The notes beneath the pieces are model-generated. The model worked only from the letters and a program-made list of their open reading frames with translations. It did not search any database and was not told the origin of the DNA. Positions 9,585 to 18,290 of a stretch of 64,000 bases of DNA are shown here, piece after piece. The stretch lies in the NCBI RefSeq assembly GCF_023715465.1, contig NZ_JAMBOE010000013.1, forward strand, positions 83,324 through 147,323. Reading direction: 5' to 3'. This DNA comes from Paenibacillus macerans (GTDB taxonomy: Bacteria; Bacillota; Bacilli; Paenibacillales; Paenibacillaceae). Every line of letters begins with the position of its first letter. The first letter of the stretch is position 1. The position numbers were made by a program, and so were the translations under genes.

Positions 9585-11159
9585 TTATCGGCCTCCCGGT
9601 CTTCCGCCGCCTGGGAATCCGCCCCCGCCGCCGGAAAATCCGCCCCCGCCCATGATGCTGCGCTGCCCCTGACTATTGCTGGAGCTGGAGGAGATGTTGT
9701 TCTGCGCCGGAATGGTGATCGTATCGTTCTCGCTCAGGCCGGAAGTAATTTCAACCTTGTCAGCCGTATAATAACCAACCTCTACAGGCGTAAACTGAAT
9801 ACCGCCGCTGCCTCTTTGAACTGCCTGACGGTCGGTGGAACCGCCGTTTTGATTTGTGGAATTGGCCCCTCCGCCAGTGACCAGCATGACCCCGTCCCGA
9901 TCCCCGCGGGAGATCAGAGCCGCTCCAGGAATATAGAGCACATTTTCATGTGTACCCTGATGGATCGTTACATCCATGGTCATGCCGGTTTTCAGCATAC
10001 CGTCCTTGTTTGTAATCGACAAATTCACCTCATAGGTCGTTACCCCCGAATCTGTCGTTGCTTCCGGCGAAATGGAGGTTACTTTTCCCTCAAAGGTTTC
10101 ATCCGGATACGTATCTGTGACGAAGGCTGCTGTCTGACCGACCTCAATGGAGCCGATATCACTTTCACTCACAGGCGCGCTGACATTGAGCATGGCGCTA
10201 CTAGAGTTGTTCATCACGATGAACGGTGATTCGGGAGCCGTGCCGACATCGCCGTTGACCTGCAAAATAACCCCGTCCCACGGAGCCGTCAGCACCAGCT
10301 TTTCAAGGTCGCTTTTACTTTGGGCAAGCTTCGTCTCCGCTTGCTGAACGGACGATTTGGCCTGTACGAGCGACGTCTCCTTAGGCGGAGACATTAGCTC
10401 CTCCATTTGAGCCGCCGCAGAGTTATAAGATATCTGGGCCTCCTTGATCGATTGCTCATTCGATTTTACCGTATTGTTGTACTGCAGAAGCGCACTGTCA
10501 TATTCGTCCTGCGCGTTATCTGCCGCATCCTGGGCTGTTTTAAGCTCGGAAGCCGAGACGGCGTCCGCATCATACAAATACTGCTGATCTTCCAGCTCCT
10601 GCTGGGCCGACGCCAGCGCTTTCTTTGCTTTATCCAGGCTCATCTTGACGGATTGCACTTCCGTGGAATTTTTTGCCGCTTCAAGCGCCAGCTCCGCCTT
10701 GTCCACGCTGGCCTGCTGCTGGGCGATTTCCGCAGCCGTTGCGGTTTCCTGAGCTTCCGTCAGATTGGCCTTGGCGACTTCAAGGTTCGCCTCGGCTTCA
10801 CGCACCGCCTGCCTGGCATCGGTGCTGTCCAGCCGGGCAAGGACCTGTCCGGCTTTGACTACATCCCCGACTTTAACATTGACCTCCGTTAGCTTGGTAT
10901 CATCCGAGGAAGTGAAATTCAAATTAATCTCCTTGGACGCCTCCACCGTACCGGTAACCTCCAAAGTTTTGCTTACATCCCCGCGCTGCACCTGAACGGT
11001 CTGGTTCACAGGCGTCATAGCCGGCCGCTCATTCATTTTCAGATAGCCATATACTCCTGCCGCCGCAGCGACGACCACCATTCCCGAAATGAATAGCGTT
11101 TTTTTTCTCCGTCTTCTTCTTAACCCGTTAAGCGGATCTGCTACAACCGCTTCTGCCAT
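9585..11159 (-). CDS. MacA-like HlyD-family membrane fusion protein
   Basis: 524 residues. The N-terminus has a run of arginines and lysines followed by one membrane helix (residues about 22-40, LFISGMVVVAAAAGVYGYL), placing the rest outside the cell. Beta-barrel and lipoyl halves (VNVKVGDVVKAGQVLARLDS near residue 100; APWDGVILQVNGDVG near 295) flank a long alpha-helical hairpin rich in Ala, Gln and Glu (about 110-275). The C-terminus ends in a flexible Gly/Ser-rich tail. The helical hairpin is unusually long for a Gram-positive adaptor and would suit contact with the TolC-like partner encoded just upstream. AGGGAGG-type spacing supports the start at 11159. Same operon as the ATPase and permease. 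Confidence 0.9.
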   Translation of the reverse strand: MAEAVVADPLNGLRRRRRKKTLFISGMVVVAAAAGVYGYLKMNERPAMTPVNQTVQVQRGDVSKTLEVTGTVEASKEINLNFTSSDDTKLTEVNVKVGDVVKAGQVLARLDSTDARQAVREAEANLEVAKANLTEAQETATAAEIAQQQASVDKAELALEAAKNSTEVQSVKMSLDKAKKALASAQQELEDQQYLYDADAVSASELKTAQDAADNAQDEYDSALLQYNNTVKSNEQSIKEAQISYNSAAAQMEELMSPPKETSLVQAKSSVQQAETKLAQSKSDLEKLVLTAPWDGVILQVNGDVGTAPESPFIVMNNSSSAMLNVSAPVSESDIGSIEVGQTAAFVTDTYPDETFEGKVTSISPEATTDSGVTTYEVNLSITNKDGMLKTGMTMDVTIHQGTHENVLYIPGAALISRGDRDGVMLVTGGGANSTNQNGGSTDRQAVQRGSGGIQFTPVEVGYYTADKVEITSGLSENDTITIPAQNNISSSSSNSQGQRSIMGGGGFSGGGGGFPGGGRPGGR

Positions 11160-11204
11160 CCGGCTTTCCCTCCATCCGTTTAAAAACAGCTTGTCCTTAT
11201 TCCA

Positions 11205-12374
11205 TTACGATATCCAAGGCTGATCCAATACCCGCTGCGCCTCGTCAATCTGCAAGATCAGGTCTTCCAGCTTCCGCTGTGCCTGGTTTACACTCTGTTG
11301 TGCCTTCTTGACTTCAAGTTTGGTAATCAGACCACGCGCGTTTTTTTTCTCAGCGAGCTCCAGCGCATCCTGTGCTGTGGCCAAGGCGGTTTGCTGCTGC
11401 TCATATTGATCATGCAAATTTTGCTGATTGTAATAAGTGCTGCTGATCGATTGTTCCAGTTCTTCCTTACTGTGGGTCAGCTCCTGATTGGCTTCATCCA
11501 CGCTCATCCGGGTCAGCTCGAAATCTCCGTCACTGTTCCAGGTAAAATACCTGATATCCAGCTCAGCCAACTCGACATTCTGCTCTGCCTGTCTTATCGT
11601 CGGAGCTTGGCCCATCACCTGCTGGGTATATGCTTTAACATCCAGCTCTTTCGGCTCTGTATACTTGGGACGGTCAACCAGGCTAAATACAGTGCCCGTA
11701 TCGGCGCCAATTGCATTGTTCAGCGTCTTGCGCTCCTGTTCCAGCGCCGATTCCGCTGTGGTCAGCGCTTGCTCTGCCTCGACGCGGGCCTGGATGACGG
11801 ACTTGTTATCGGAAACGGAAATTTTGCCTTTCTCCGCTTTGGCAGCCGCCGCCTTCTCCTCCAAACGGGCGATATCCAGCGCTTCCTCAGCTTCCTTTAC
11901 GCTGCTCTCGGCCGACAGCACCTTGTAGTAAGTCTGCACCATGCTGTACGCGATCTGCTCTTTTACGGTTTCTATATTTTGGGCTGCAGCAATATAGGAT
12001 ATATTCGACGAGGTATAGCTTTTCCAAGCCGAACGATCCTCGGCGCTTCCGGAATCCTCGGTCGGAATATAGTCCAGATTGTCGGCCGCATTTTCCAGGG
12101 AAATGCCATTACGTTTATAAGTATTTAACGCTTGCTGCAGGTTGTAGCTGTTTTCAATCCCGAGTTGAATCGCCTTCTCAAGCGTCAAATCCGAATCCCC
12201 CTCAAAGGCCGCCACTGCCGCCGAGGCGTCTGAAGACGACGCGGAAACGGACGCCGAGGTGCCGGAAACAACAGCCTCATCCGTTCCGCCTGGAACAGCC
12301 GTCTCTGCATGGGCAGGTATGGCATATGCCGACAAAGTACATAACAGTACCGCTGCAACCGCCTGTTTTTTCAT
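11205..12374 (-). CDS. TolC-like (outer membrane efflux family) secreted coiled-coil protein
   Basis: 389 residues from the ATG at 12374, which lies 9 bases after AAAGGAG; two nearer upstream ATGs sit too close to that site. A signal peptide ends near AHA (MKKQAVAAVLLCTLSAYA core). The mature part shows the repeated helix pattern of TolC-family proteins: LTLEKAIQLGIENSYNLQQ near residue 85, AEEALDIARLEEKAAAAKAEKG, and LITKLEVKKAQQSVNQAQRKL near the end. Classical TolC forms an outer-membrane channel; this organism appears monoderm, so here it may be a wall-spanning or adaptor-capping coiled coil. It is shorter than Gram-negative TolC (about 430-490 residues) and I see no clear beta-barrel strands. 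First gene of the efflux operon. Confidence 0.8.
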   Translation of the reverse strand: MKKQAVAAVLLCTLSAYAIPAHAETAVPGGTDEAVVSGTSASVSASSSDASAAVAAFEGDSDLTLEKAIQLGIENSYNLQQALNTYKRNGISLENAADNLDYIPTEDSGSAEDRSAWKSYTSSNISYIAAAQNIETVKEQIAYSMVQTYYKVLSAESSVKEAEEALDIARLEEKAAAAKAEKGKISVSDNKSVIQARVEAEQALTTAESALEQERKTLNNAIGADTGTVFSLVDRPKYTEPKELDVKAYTQQVMGQAPTIRQAEQNVELAELDIRYFTWNSDGDFELTRMSVDEANQELTHSKEELEQSISSTYYNQQNLHDQYEQQQTALATAQDALELAEKKNARGLITKLEVKKAQQSVNQAQRKLEDLILQIDEAQRVLDQPWIS

Positions 12375-12406
12375 AGTCATCATCTCCTTTTATAGAGGTT
12401 GGAACT

Positions 12407-12421
12407 CGCACTTATAGTGCG
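12407..12421. promoter_or_regulatory. Candidate operator before the TolC-like gene
   Basis: Five-base inverted arms CGCAC and GTGCG with a five-base centre lie 33 bases before the start codon. A minus-strand TTGACA further upstream has no good -10 at 17 bases, which would fit an activator-dependent promoter. The adjacent OmpR-type regulator is the natural candidate. Confidence 0.35.
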
Positions 12422-12480
12422 TTGTCCCGTAGTCATTTTAGAAATGTAATGTGTCAAACAGATGTCCAAATTTACAAAAA

Positions 12481-12516
12481 AAGGATGTCCCATGACCATT
12501 TGGTCCGGACATCCTT
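12481..12516 (-). terminator. Terminator after the histidine kinase gene
   Basis: Perfect ten-base arms (AAGGATGTCC and GGACATCCTT) with A-runs on the left and T-runs on the right, so it could work in both directions. It separates the two-component genes from the efflux operon, which therefore needs its own promoter. Confidence 0.8.
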
Positions 12517-12542
12517 TAATTACTCTTCTGTTCTATCAGTGC

Positions 12543-13958
12543 CTACAGAAATACACGAAATACAGTCTTTCCACTGCCGCTTTGCTGCAGCACCAAATCG
12601 CCCCCGAGGGATCTGGCCATCATCCGGCTGAACGGAAGGCCAATCCCAAGCCCGCGCATGAGATGTTTCTTGTCTTCACCACGGTAGAATCTTTCAAATA
12701 TAAGCGCCTGTTCCGCCTGCGGAATACCGGCTCCCCAATCCGTGACGTCAATTTTCGCCTTCCCGTCTGCTTCGGACAGGACCACCTCAATCCTCCCCGG
12801 TTTGCTTACGGCCGCCTGTTTGGCGTTTTGCAGCAAATTATACAGAATTTGCTGTACTCGCAAAGGATCCGTATCAAGCAGTATCTCCTTCGGAGGCACA
12901 CGAAGCTGAACGTCAACCTCCCCTGCATCCTGCACCATCTGCCATTGATGGATTAACTCGCTTAGAAGTTCATTCATTGAGGTCTTCTCTTTTTGAACCT
13001 TAACGTCGCCGGTTGCAAATGAGTTGAAATCAAGCAGATCCTCCACCATGCTTTGCAGCCTGTCCGTTTCTTTACGGCAGATGGCCAGAAATTCCTTGGC
13101 CTCGTCGCCTGTAACAATGTCCTCCTGCACAGCCTGGATTAATCCGCTGATGGAGGTGACAGGCGTTTTAAGTTCATGGGTAACCCCTGCCAGCAGCTCT
13201 GTTCTCATATGCTCCAAGTGCTTTAAACGGTCCGCCATTTCTTCAAAAGAAGTCATCAGCTCGTAAAATTCGCGTTCTTTAACGTCCTTTTGCAGGTTCA
13301 CGTCATAATTGCCCGCAACAATTTGTTCGGCCGCTTCCGCCATTACTCCGATCGGATGGGACAGCTTGCGGGTCAGCAGGTAAATGACCCCCCAACCCAG
13401 CAGCCCCAGACTGAGCAGCAGAATGACCAGCATCCGCAGCTGCCAGGGATCGCCGACCAAAATTTTTTCCGGCTGCAAGATGATCACCCAGCCCAGCGTG
13501 CTCTCGTTATACTGGATTTCTTTTTGCACAGCGTAAAATTTCATTCCGGGCCTCGGACCTGCGGCTATAATCTCCACCCTGTTGCTGGTTCCGGTAATGC
13601 TCTCAACCTTTTCCAGCAAATCGCGAGGCAGCTCGGGGAAACTGCCGGAAAGGATCTGCTTATTCTTATCCAGGATAAGAAATCTCGGTGCTTCGTTAAA
13701 CGGGATCATTCTTCTCCTGCGCTCCACATCCCGGAATAAATCCGGTCCAAGCTTCAGCTCTCCGCTATCGCTCACGATCCTGTCCGCCGTCTCGGCTGCC
13801 AGCAGCTCCATAAATGCAACCTGTTTTTGCTTCTCGTAATAACGTAACGCGCCAAATGAAATAATGCCGATGGAAAGGAGGCCTATACATAAAGTAAGCA
13901 GATAACGGGTAGTCCAATAACGAAGCAGCGAAGTTCTCTTTTTATGATTCCTGAACAC
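12543..13958 (-). CDS. Sensor histidine kinase (HAMP, HisKA, HATPase)
   Basis: 471 residues. The first membrane helix is at about 18-40, followed by an extracellular sensor region of about 130 residues, the second helix at about 160-185 (MLVILLLSLGLLGWGVIYLL), HAMP, HisKA with the phospho-accepting His261 in THELKTPVTS, and an ATPase domain with NLLQNAKQAA, DWGAGIP and GLGIGLPFSR. The apparent start is a GTG that overlaps the regulator gene by 17 bases, so the pair is translationally coupled. It probably senses an envelope or drug signal and controls the efflux genes that follow, because the two gene sets are adjacent and in the same direction; the intervening terminator means this would be regulation and not co-transcription. 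Confidence 0.9.
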   Translation of the reverse strand: MFRNHKKRTSLLRYWTTRYLLTLCIGLLSIGIISFGALRYYEKQKQVAFMELLAAETADRIVSDSGELKLGPDLFRDVERRRRMIPFNEAPRFLILDKNKQILSGSFPELPRDLLEKVESITGTSNRVEIIAAGPRPGMKFYAVQKEIQYNESTLGWVIILQPEKILVGDPWQLRMLVILLLSLGLLGWGVIYLLTRKLSHPIGVMAEAAEQIVAGNYDVNLQKDVKEREFYELMTSFEEMADRLKHLEHMRTELLAGVTHELKTPVTSISGLIQAVQEDIVTGDEAKEFLAICRKETDRLQSMVEDLLDFNSFATGDVKVQKEKTSMNELLSELIHQWQMVQDAGEVDVQLRVPPKEILLDTDPLRVQQILYNLLQNAKQAAVSKPGRIEVVLSEADGKAKIDVTDWGAGIPQAEQALIFERFYRGEDKKHLMRGLGIGLPFSRMMARSLGGDLVLQQSGSGKTVFRVFL

Positions 13959-14625
13959 AGAACTGATACCCCAATCCCCGTAATGTGCGGATTTCTCCCT
14001 CTTCCGCCAGCCATCCTTCCAGCATTTTCCGAATCCGCTTCACCGCCAAATCCACGGCCCGGTCGCTGCCTTCATAGTCCATGCTCCATACCTGGTCCAG
14101 CAGATGGCCCCGGGTAAAGGTCTGATTCGGATGCTTGGCCAAAAATAACAGCAGCGCAAGATCTCTGGGCATAAAATGCAGCACTTCGTCCCCCAGATGC
14201 ACCGAATGAGCCCTAAAGTTCACCTTCAGCCTCCCGAAGCAGCGCTGGTCCTGATTTTGTGCGCCGCTGCTGCGTCTCAGAACGGTTCGAACTCTCGCAA
14301 CTACCTCTTCACCGACAAAAGGCTTCGTTATATAATCGTCCGCTCCAAAATCCAAGCCTTTCAGCTTATGATCCGTCTGTCCCAGCGCCGTAAGCATGAT
14401 GACCGGGCACTCGCTGCGCCTGCGGATTTCCTCAAGCAAATACCACCCGTCATGATCCGGAAGCATGACATCCAGCAATATTAAGGCCGGGCCGAGCATT
14501 AGCGCCTTACTCATTGCCTCTCTACCTGTAAATGCCTGCTCAATACGGTAGCCAGCCTTTTCAAGATACGCCTTTAATACCCGTGAAATGGAGGGCTCGT
14601 CCTCCACTACCAAGATGACTTCCAT
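13942..14625 (-). CDS. OmpR/PhoB-family response regulator
   Basis: 227 residues from the ATG at 14625; a GTG at 14637 touches the GGAG site and is less likely. The receiver domain has the acidic pair in VVEDEPS, the phosphorylation Asp in LILLDVMLPDHDGW, the Thr of MLTALG and the Lys of ITKPF. The C-terminal winged helix (residues about 130-225) is of the OmpR type, with DQVWSMDYEGSDRAVDLAVK and LRGLGYQF at its end. Partner of the overlapping kinase. The likely target is the TolC-like/MacAB-like operon downstream. Confidence 0.92.
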   Translation of the reverse strand: MEVILVVEDEPSISRVLKAYLEKAGYRIEQAFTGREAMSKALMLGPALILLDVMLPDHDGWYLLEEIRRRSECPVIMLTALGQTDHKLKGLDFGADDYITKPFVGEEVVARVRTVLRRSSGAQNQDQRCFGRLKVNFRAHSVHLGDEVLHFMPRDLALLLFLAKHPNQTFTRGHLLDQVWSMDYEGSDRAVDLAVKRIRKMLEGWLAEEGEIRTLRGLGYQFCVQES

Positions 14626-14713
14626 CGGTTCAATCACTCCAAGTTCTTCCTGGCTTCGTTATTGAATATTATACTCGATGAAGTTTCAGAGCTTCAAAAT
14701 AAGTTTTAAAAAA

Positions 14714-14750
14714 TCCCTGCCTTGATATTCTTCAGAATATTAAAGCAGGG
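14714..14750 (-). terminator. Terminator of prkA
   Basis: CCCTGCCTTGATATTC pairs with GAATATTAAAGCAGGG across a short loop with few mismatches. The A-run at its left edge is a T-run for the minus-strand transcript ending at 14791. Confidence 0.8.
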
Positions 14751-14790
14751 GGATCTTCTTATCTGGCTGTTACCGGCAGAGCACGTTCAT

Positions 14791-16686
14791 TCAGCGGTTC
14801 AGCAGGCTGCCCACGTAACGCAGCAGCTCGTTGGCGCACACCGGGCAGTACCCGTGCTCGTCGATCAGCCTTTTGCTGACCTCGTTGATCCGCTTCAACT
14901 GATTTTCGTCCGGCGTTTTGGTTGACGTCGTAATTTTCACGATATCCTTAAGATCGGCGAACAGCTTCTTTTCGATCGCTTCCCGCAGCCGGTCGTGATG
15001 GTTGTATTCGAATTTTTTTCCTTTCCGCGAGTAGGCGGAAATGCGAATCAGGATCTCCTCCCGGAACGCTTTTTTGGCGTTCTCCGAGATGCCGATCTGC
15101 TCCTCGATGGAACGCATCAGGCGCTCATCGGGGTCCAGTTCCTCGTCCGTCAGCGGATCGCGGATTTTCGTCCAATTGCAGAACGCCTCAATGTTGTCGA
15201 GGTAGTTCTCAAACAGCGTGCGCGCCGATTCTTCAAACGAATACACAAACGCTTTTTGCACTTCTTTTTTGGCCAGTTCGTCGTATTCCTTCCGGGCGAT
15301 GCCGATAAAGTTCAAATAGCGCTCGCGCTCCTCCTTCGTGATGGAGGCATGCTGATCGAGGCCGTCCTTGATCGCCCGCAAAATATCGAGCGCCCCCATG
15401 CAGTGCAGGTCCTGCTTGATCAGCGCGCTGGAGATCCGGTTGATCACGTAGCGCGGATCGACGCCGGACATCCCTTCCTCCAGATACTCGTTTTGCAGCT
15501 CCTTCAAATCGGCGTCCTTATAGCCCTCCACTTCCTCGCCGTCGTACAGACGCATTTTTTTCACCAGATCGACGCCCTGCTTTTTCGTCTCCTTGAGCCG
15601 GGTCAAGATGGAAAAAATCGCCGCCGACCTTAATGCGTGCGGGGCAATGTGAATGTGGTTCATATCGCTTTGGCCGATCAGCTTCGCGTAAATTTTCTCC
15701 TCCTGGGACACCTTGAGGTTGTACGGGATCGGCATAACGATCATCCGCGACTGCAGGGCCTCGTTTTTCTTGTTGGCGATAAATGATTTATATTCCGCCT
15801 CATTCGTATGGGCAACAATCAACTCATCCGCGGAAATTAAGGCAAACCGCCCGGCCTTGAAGTTGCCCTCCTGGGTCAGCGACAGCAGGTTCCACAAAAA
15901 CTTTTCGTCGCATTTCAGCATTTCCTGAAATTCCATCAGCCCGCGGTTGGCTTTGTTCAGCTCGCCGTCAAACCGGTATGCCCGGGGATCGGACTCCGAT
16001 CCGTATTCGGTAATCGTCGAAAAGTCGATGCTCCCCGTCAAATCGGCAATGTCCTGCGACTTCGGGTCGGAGGGACTGAACGTGCCGATGCCGATCCGCT
16101 CGTCCTCGGAGAGCAGCACCCGCTCCACCTTGACGTTTTCAATGTCGCCGCCGTACTCCGTTTTGAGCTTCAACTGGCAGACCGGGCATAAGTTGCCTTC
16201 GATCCGGACGCCCAGCGTCTTCTCCACCTCGGGCCTCAGCTCATGCGGAACGAGATGGAGCGGGTCCTCATGCATCGGGCAGCCGGCAATGGCATATACG
16301 GCCCCTTGATCTGTCCGCGAAAATTTCTCCAACCCCCGTTTCAGCAGCGTCACCAGCGTCGATTTACCGCCGCTGACCGGGCCCATCAGAAGCAAAATCC
16401 GTTTTCGCACGTCCAGCCGGCGGGCGGCGGAGTGAAAATATTCCTCGACCAGCTTTTCGATCGCCCGGTCCAACCCGAAAATTTCCTGCTCGAAAAATTT
16501 ATACCTTTTCCGGCCGTCAACTTCCTCTAGCCCATAAGACTTGATCATTTCATAAACTCTGGCATGGGCGGTCATCGCCGGCGAAGGGTCCTTGGCCAAA
16601 AGTTCGATATATTGTTTAAATGTGCCGCTCCACGACAAAGAGTCGCTTTCCGCCCGGTAAGCCGCTATACGTTCAAAAATGTCCAT
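14791..16686 (-). CDS. prkA: PrkA serine protein kinase / AAA protein
   Basis: 631 residues, the normal PrkA length. The AAA-like N-terminal half has the Walker A motif GPVSGGKSTL near residue 115, and the C-terminal half carries the PrkA kinase-like domain. Conserved PrkA stretches are present: FEQEIFGLDRAIEKLVEEY, GIGTFSPSDPKSQD and NRGLMEFQEMLKCDEKFLW. AGGAGG lies 7 bases before the ATG. In Bacillus PrkA is made in the mother cell during sporulation, and kinase or protease activity has been reported for it. It usually precedes yhbH and spoVR-type genes; here no such partner follows, as a terminator comes directly after. Confidence 0.95.
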   Translation of the reverse strand: MDIFERIAAYRAESDSLSWSGTFKQYIELLAKDPSPAMTAHARVYEMIKSYGLEEVDGRKRYKFFEQEIFGLDRAIEKLVEEYFHSAARRLDVRKRILLLMGPVSGGKSTLVTLLKRGLEKFSRTDQGAVYAIAGCPMHEDPLHLVPHELRPEVEKTLGVRIEGNLCPVCQLKLKTEYGGDIENVKVERVLLSEDERIGIGTFSPSDPKSQDIADLTGSIDFSTITEYGSESDPRAYRFDGELNKANRGLMEFQEMLKCDEKFLWNLLSLTQEGNFKAGRFALISADELIVAHTNEAEYKSFIANKKNEALQSRMIVMPIPYNLKVSQEEKIYAKLIGQSDMNHIHIAPHALRSAAIFSILTRLKETKKQGVDLVKKMRLYDGEEVEGYKDADLKELQNEYLEEGMSGVDPRYVINRISSALIKQDLHCMGALDILRAIKDGLDQHASITKEERERYLNFIGIARKEYDELAKKEVQKAFVYSFEESARTLFENYLDNIEAFCNWTKIRDPLTDEELDPDERLMRSIEEQIGISENAKKAFREEILIRISAYSRKGKKFEYNHHDRLREAIEKKLFADLKDIVKITTSTKTPDENQLKRINEVSKRLIDEHGYCPVCANELLRYVGSLLNR

Positions 16687-16910
16687 GTTAGGTACCTCCT
16701 GTACTCCCGCTTGGGGGTTCTCCCGCGTCCCCGGCCTTGGTATCTGAAGCTGAATTTAAATGGAGCTTCCACATAGAAAAGTGTATTACATTCCTATGCG
16801 GCTTTTCCCGAGATGTTGACCGTTTCCGGACTAAAAATATTCACATCGAAAAAGTAGGGATTGAGGTTTGTGCTATAATTTGTACAGCATTATGGATATG
16901 TAAAATGTGA

Positions 16911-17079
16911 GTTCAAAAAGTCAGGTTTGCAGGACCGAGAAGGTTGGATGAAGCTAGGGACCGAGGAGCGGAGCGTACGTTTTGGGTACGTGAGCACCGG
17001 AAGGCCCGGCTGAATTCAAGATTCGACGCCGAATCCACTTCATGAACATGCTTCGTCATGGAAAGATGACTTTTTGAAC
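16911..17079 (+). repeat. MITE-like element, copy 1
   Basis: A 169-base unit with 13-base terminal inverted repeats: it opens with GTTCAAAAAGTCA and closes with TGACTTTTTGAAC. It carries an internal GCGTACGTTTTGGGTACGT segment and codes for no protein. Related copies lie at 17097, 38735 (inverted) and 51370. Confidence 0.85.
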
Positions 17080-17096
17080 AACCTTGTAAAATGTGA

Positions 17097-17265
17097 GTTC
17101 AGAAAGTTAGGTTTACAGGACCGAGAAGGTTGGATGAAGCTAGGGACCGAGGAGCGGAGCGTACGTTTTGGGTACGTGAGCACCGGAAGGCCCGGCTGAA
17201 TTCAAGATTCGACGCCGAATCCACTTCATGAACATGCTTCGTCATGGAAAGATGACTTTTTGAAC
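17097..17265 (+). repeat. MITE-like element, copy 2
   Basis: Nearly identical to copy 1 and exactly 186 bases downstream of it, separated by a 17-base linker. This indicates a tandem duplication of element plus linker. Confidence 0.85.
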
Positions 17266-17282
17266 AACCTTGTAAAATGTGA

Positions 17283-17320
17283 GTTCAAAAAGTTAGGTTT
17301 ACAGGACGAAGAAGGACTTT
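17283..17320 (+). repeat. MITE-like element, truncated copy 3
   Basis: The third unit again starts 186 bases on and keeps only its first 30 or so bases before the ribosome binding site of the DUF2161 gene. The gene's promoter may therefore lie in repeat sequence. Confidence 0.7.
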
Positions 17321-17338
17321 TTGGTAAAGGAGATCGTC

Positions 17339-18094
17339 ATGGCAGTACAGCATGAGACGGAATTATACGCCCCGTTGAAGGCTTTTTTTGAGGAGCGCGG
17401 ATACATCGTGCGCAGCGAGGTCCGCCATTGCGACCTGGTCGGCCTGCGGCCGGACAGCGCTGAGCCGCTGATCGTCGAAATGAAAAAGACGTTTAATCTG
17501 GCGCTGCTGCTGCAGGGATTGGAACGGCAAAAGCTAAGCGGCGAGGTTTATTTGGCCGTGGAGAAAAACCGCACGAAAAAAGGGGCGCACAACCAGCGCT
17601 GGAGCGAAATCACCATATTGTGCCGCAGGCTCGGGTTGGGCCTGATCGCGGTCACCCGCTATAAAACGAAACCGGCGTTTGTGGAAATTTTATGCGCGCC
17701 TGGAGACACCGTGTACACCCCGGGACCCAAGGTCGTCAAAAGGCGGGCCGAGCGGCTGATGCACGAATTTCATGAGCGCAGCGGCGATTACAACGTTGGC
17801 GGCAGCCACGGCACCAAGCTGGTGACGGCGTACCGCGAAAGGGCGCTGCGCGTGGCGCTCGCGCTGCAGGAAGGCGGCGGTGAGATGGCCCCGAAGGACG
17901 CGCGCGACCGCAGCGGGGTCGGCAGCGCCGCGGCAATCCTGCAGCGCGACTACTACGGCTGGTTCCGCCGCGTCGCCCGCGGCCGCTATTGTCTGACGCC
18001 CGCGGGGACGGAAGGCCTGCGGCAGTACGCCCACGTCGTGGATGCGTGGCGGCGCACGGCGGCAGCTTTGGAGCGGAGCGAGGGGGCGGAGTAG
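17339..18094 (+). CDS. DUF2161-type PD-(D/E)XK phosphodiesterase-like protein
   Basis: 251 residues from the ATG at 17339, which has AAAGGAG six bases upstream; a TTG at 17321 lacks a site. The N-terminal half fits a restriction-endonuclease-like fold: an early acidic residue in CDLVGLRPD, then IVEMKK (ExK) about 16 residues later, as in DUF2161 proteins. The C-terminal part from about residue 140 is basic and resembles a winged-helix DNA-binding region (ALRVALALQEGGGEMAPKDARD). No role is established; a nuclease-like function in DNA repair or defence is inference. Gene and flanks are very GC-rich, unlike the repeats before it. Confidence 0.75.
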   Translation: MAVQHETELYAPLKAFFEERGYIVRSEVRHCDLVGLRPDSAEPLIVEMKKTFNLALLLQGLERQKLSGEVYLAVEKNRTKKGAHNQRWSEITILCRRLGLGLIAVTRYKTKPAFVEILCAPGDTVYTPGPKVVKRRAERLMHEFHERSGDYNVGGSHGTKLVTAYRERALRVALALQEGGGEMAPKDARDRSGVGSAAAILQRDYYGWFRRVARGRYCLTPAGTEGLRQYAHVVDAWRRTAAALERSEGAE

Positions 18095-18290
18095 GCCGGG
18101 CGCGGGCTTTGGACGAGGGGCGTGGCCCGGTGATGGGCGATGGGCCGGTCTGAGTGAACGGGCGGAACCGGCAGCGGCTAGCCGCATTGTGTGAACGGGC
18201 GGCAACCAGGTGCAGGCGGCCCAGTGCTAGCCAGCCGTGGCCGGTGGCGATTGGCGGCCATGCTTGGGCGCGGCCGGCCGGGCGGCGCGT

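Larger units (their letters stand above)
16687..17338. other. Intergenic region filled by tandem MITE-like repeats
   Basis: The prkA side (16687-16905) holds its promoter region and no gene. From 16911 to about 17320 it consists of two full copies and one truncated copy of the 186-base repeat listed separately. Confidence 0.7.

Noticed and set aside
12481..12516. Operator for the efflux operon
   Set aside because: The long perfect arms with flanking A and T runs are those of an intrinsic terminator; the shorter palindrome at 12407 is the better operator candidate.
16911..17320. CRISPR array
   Set aside because: The repeats are 169 bases with 17-base identical linkers and terminal inverted repeats, not short repeats with unique spacers; no cas gene is present.
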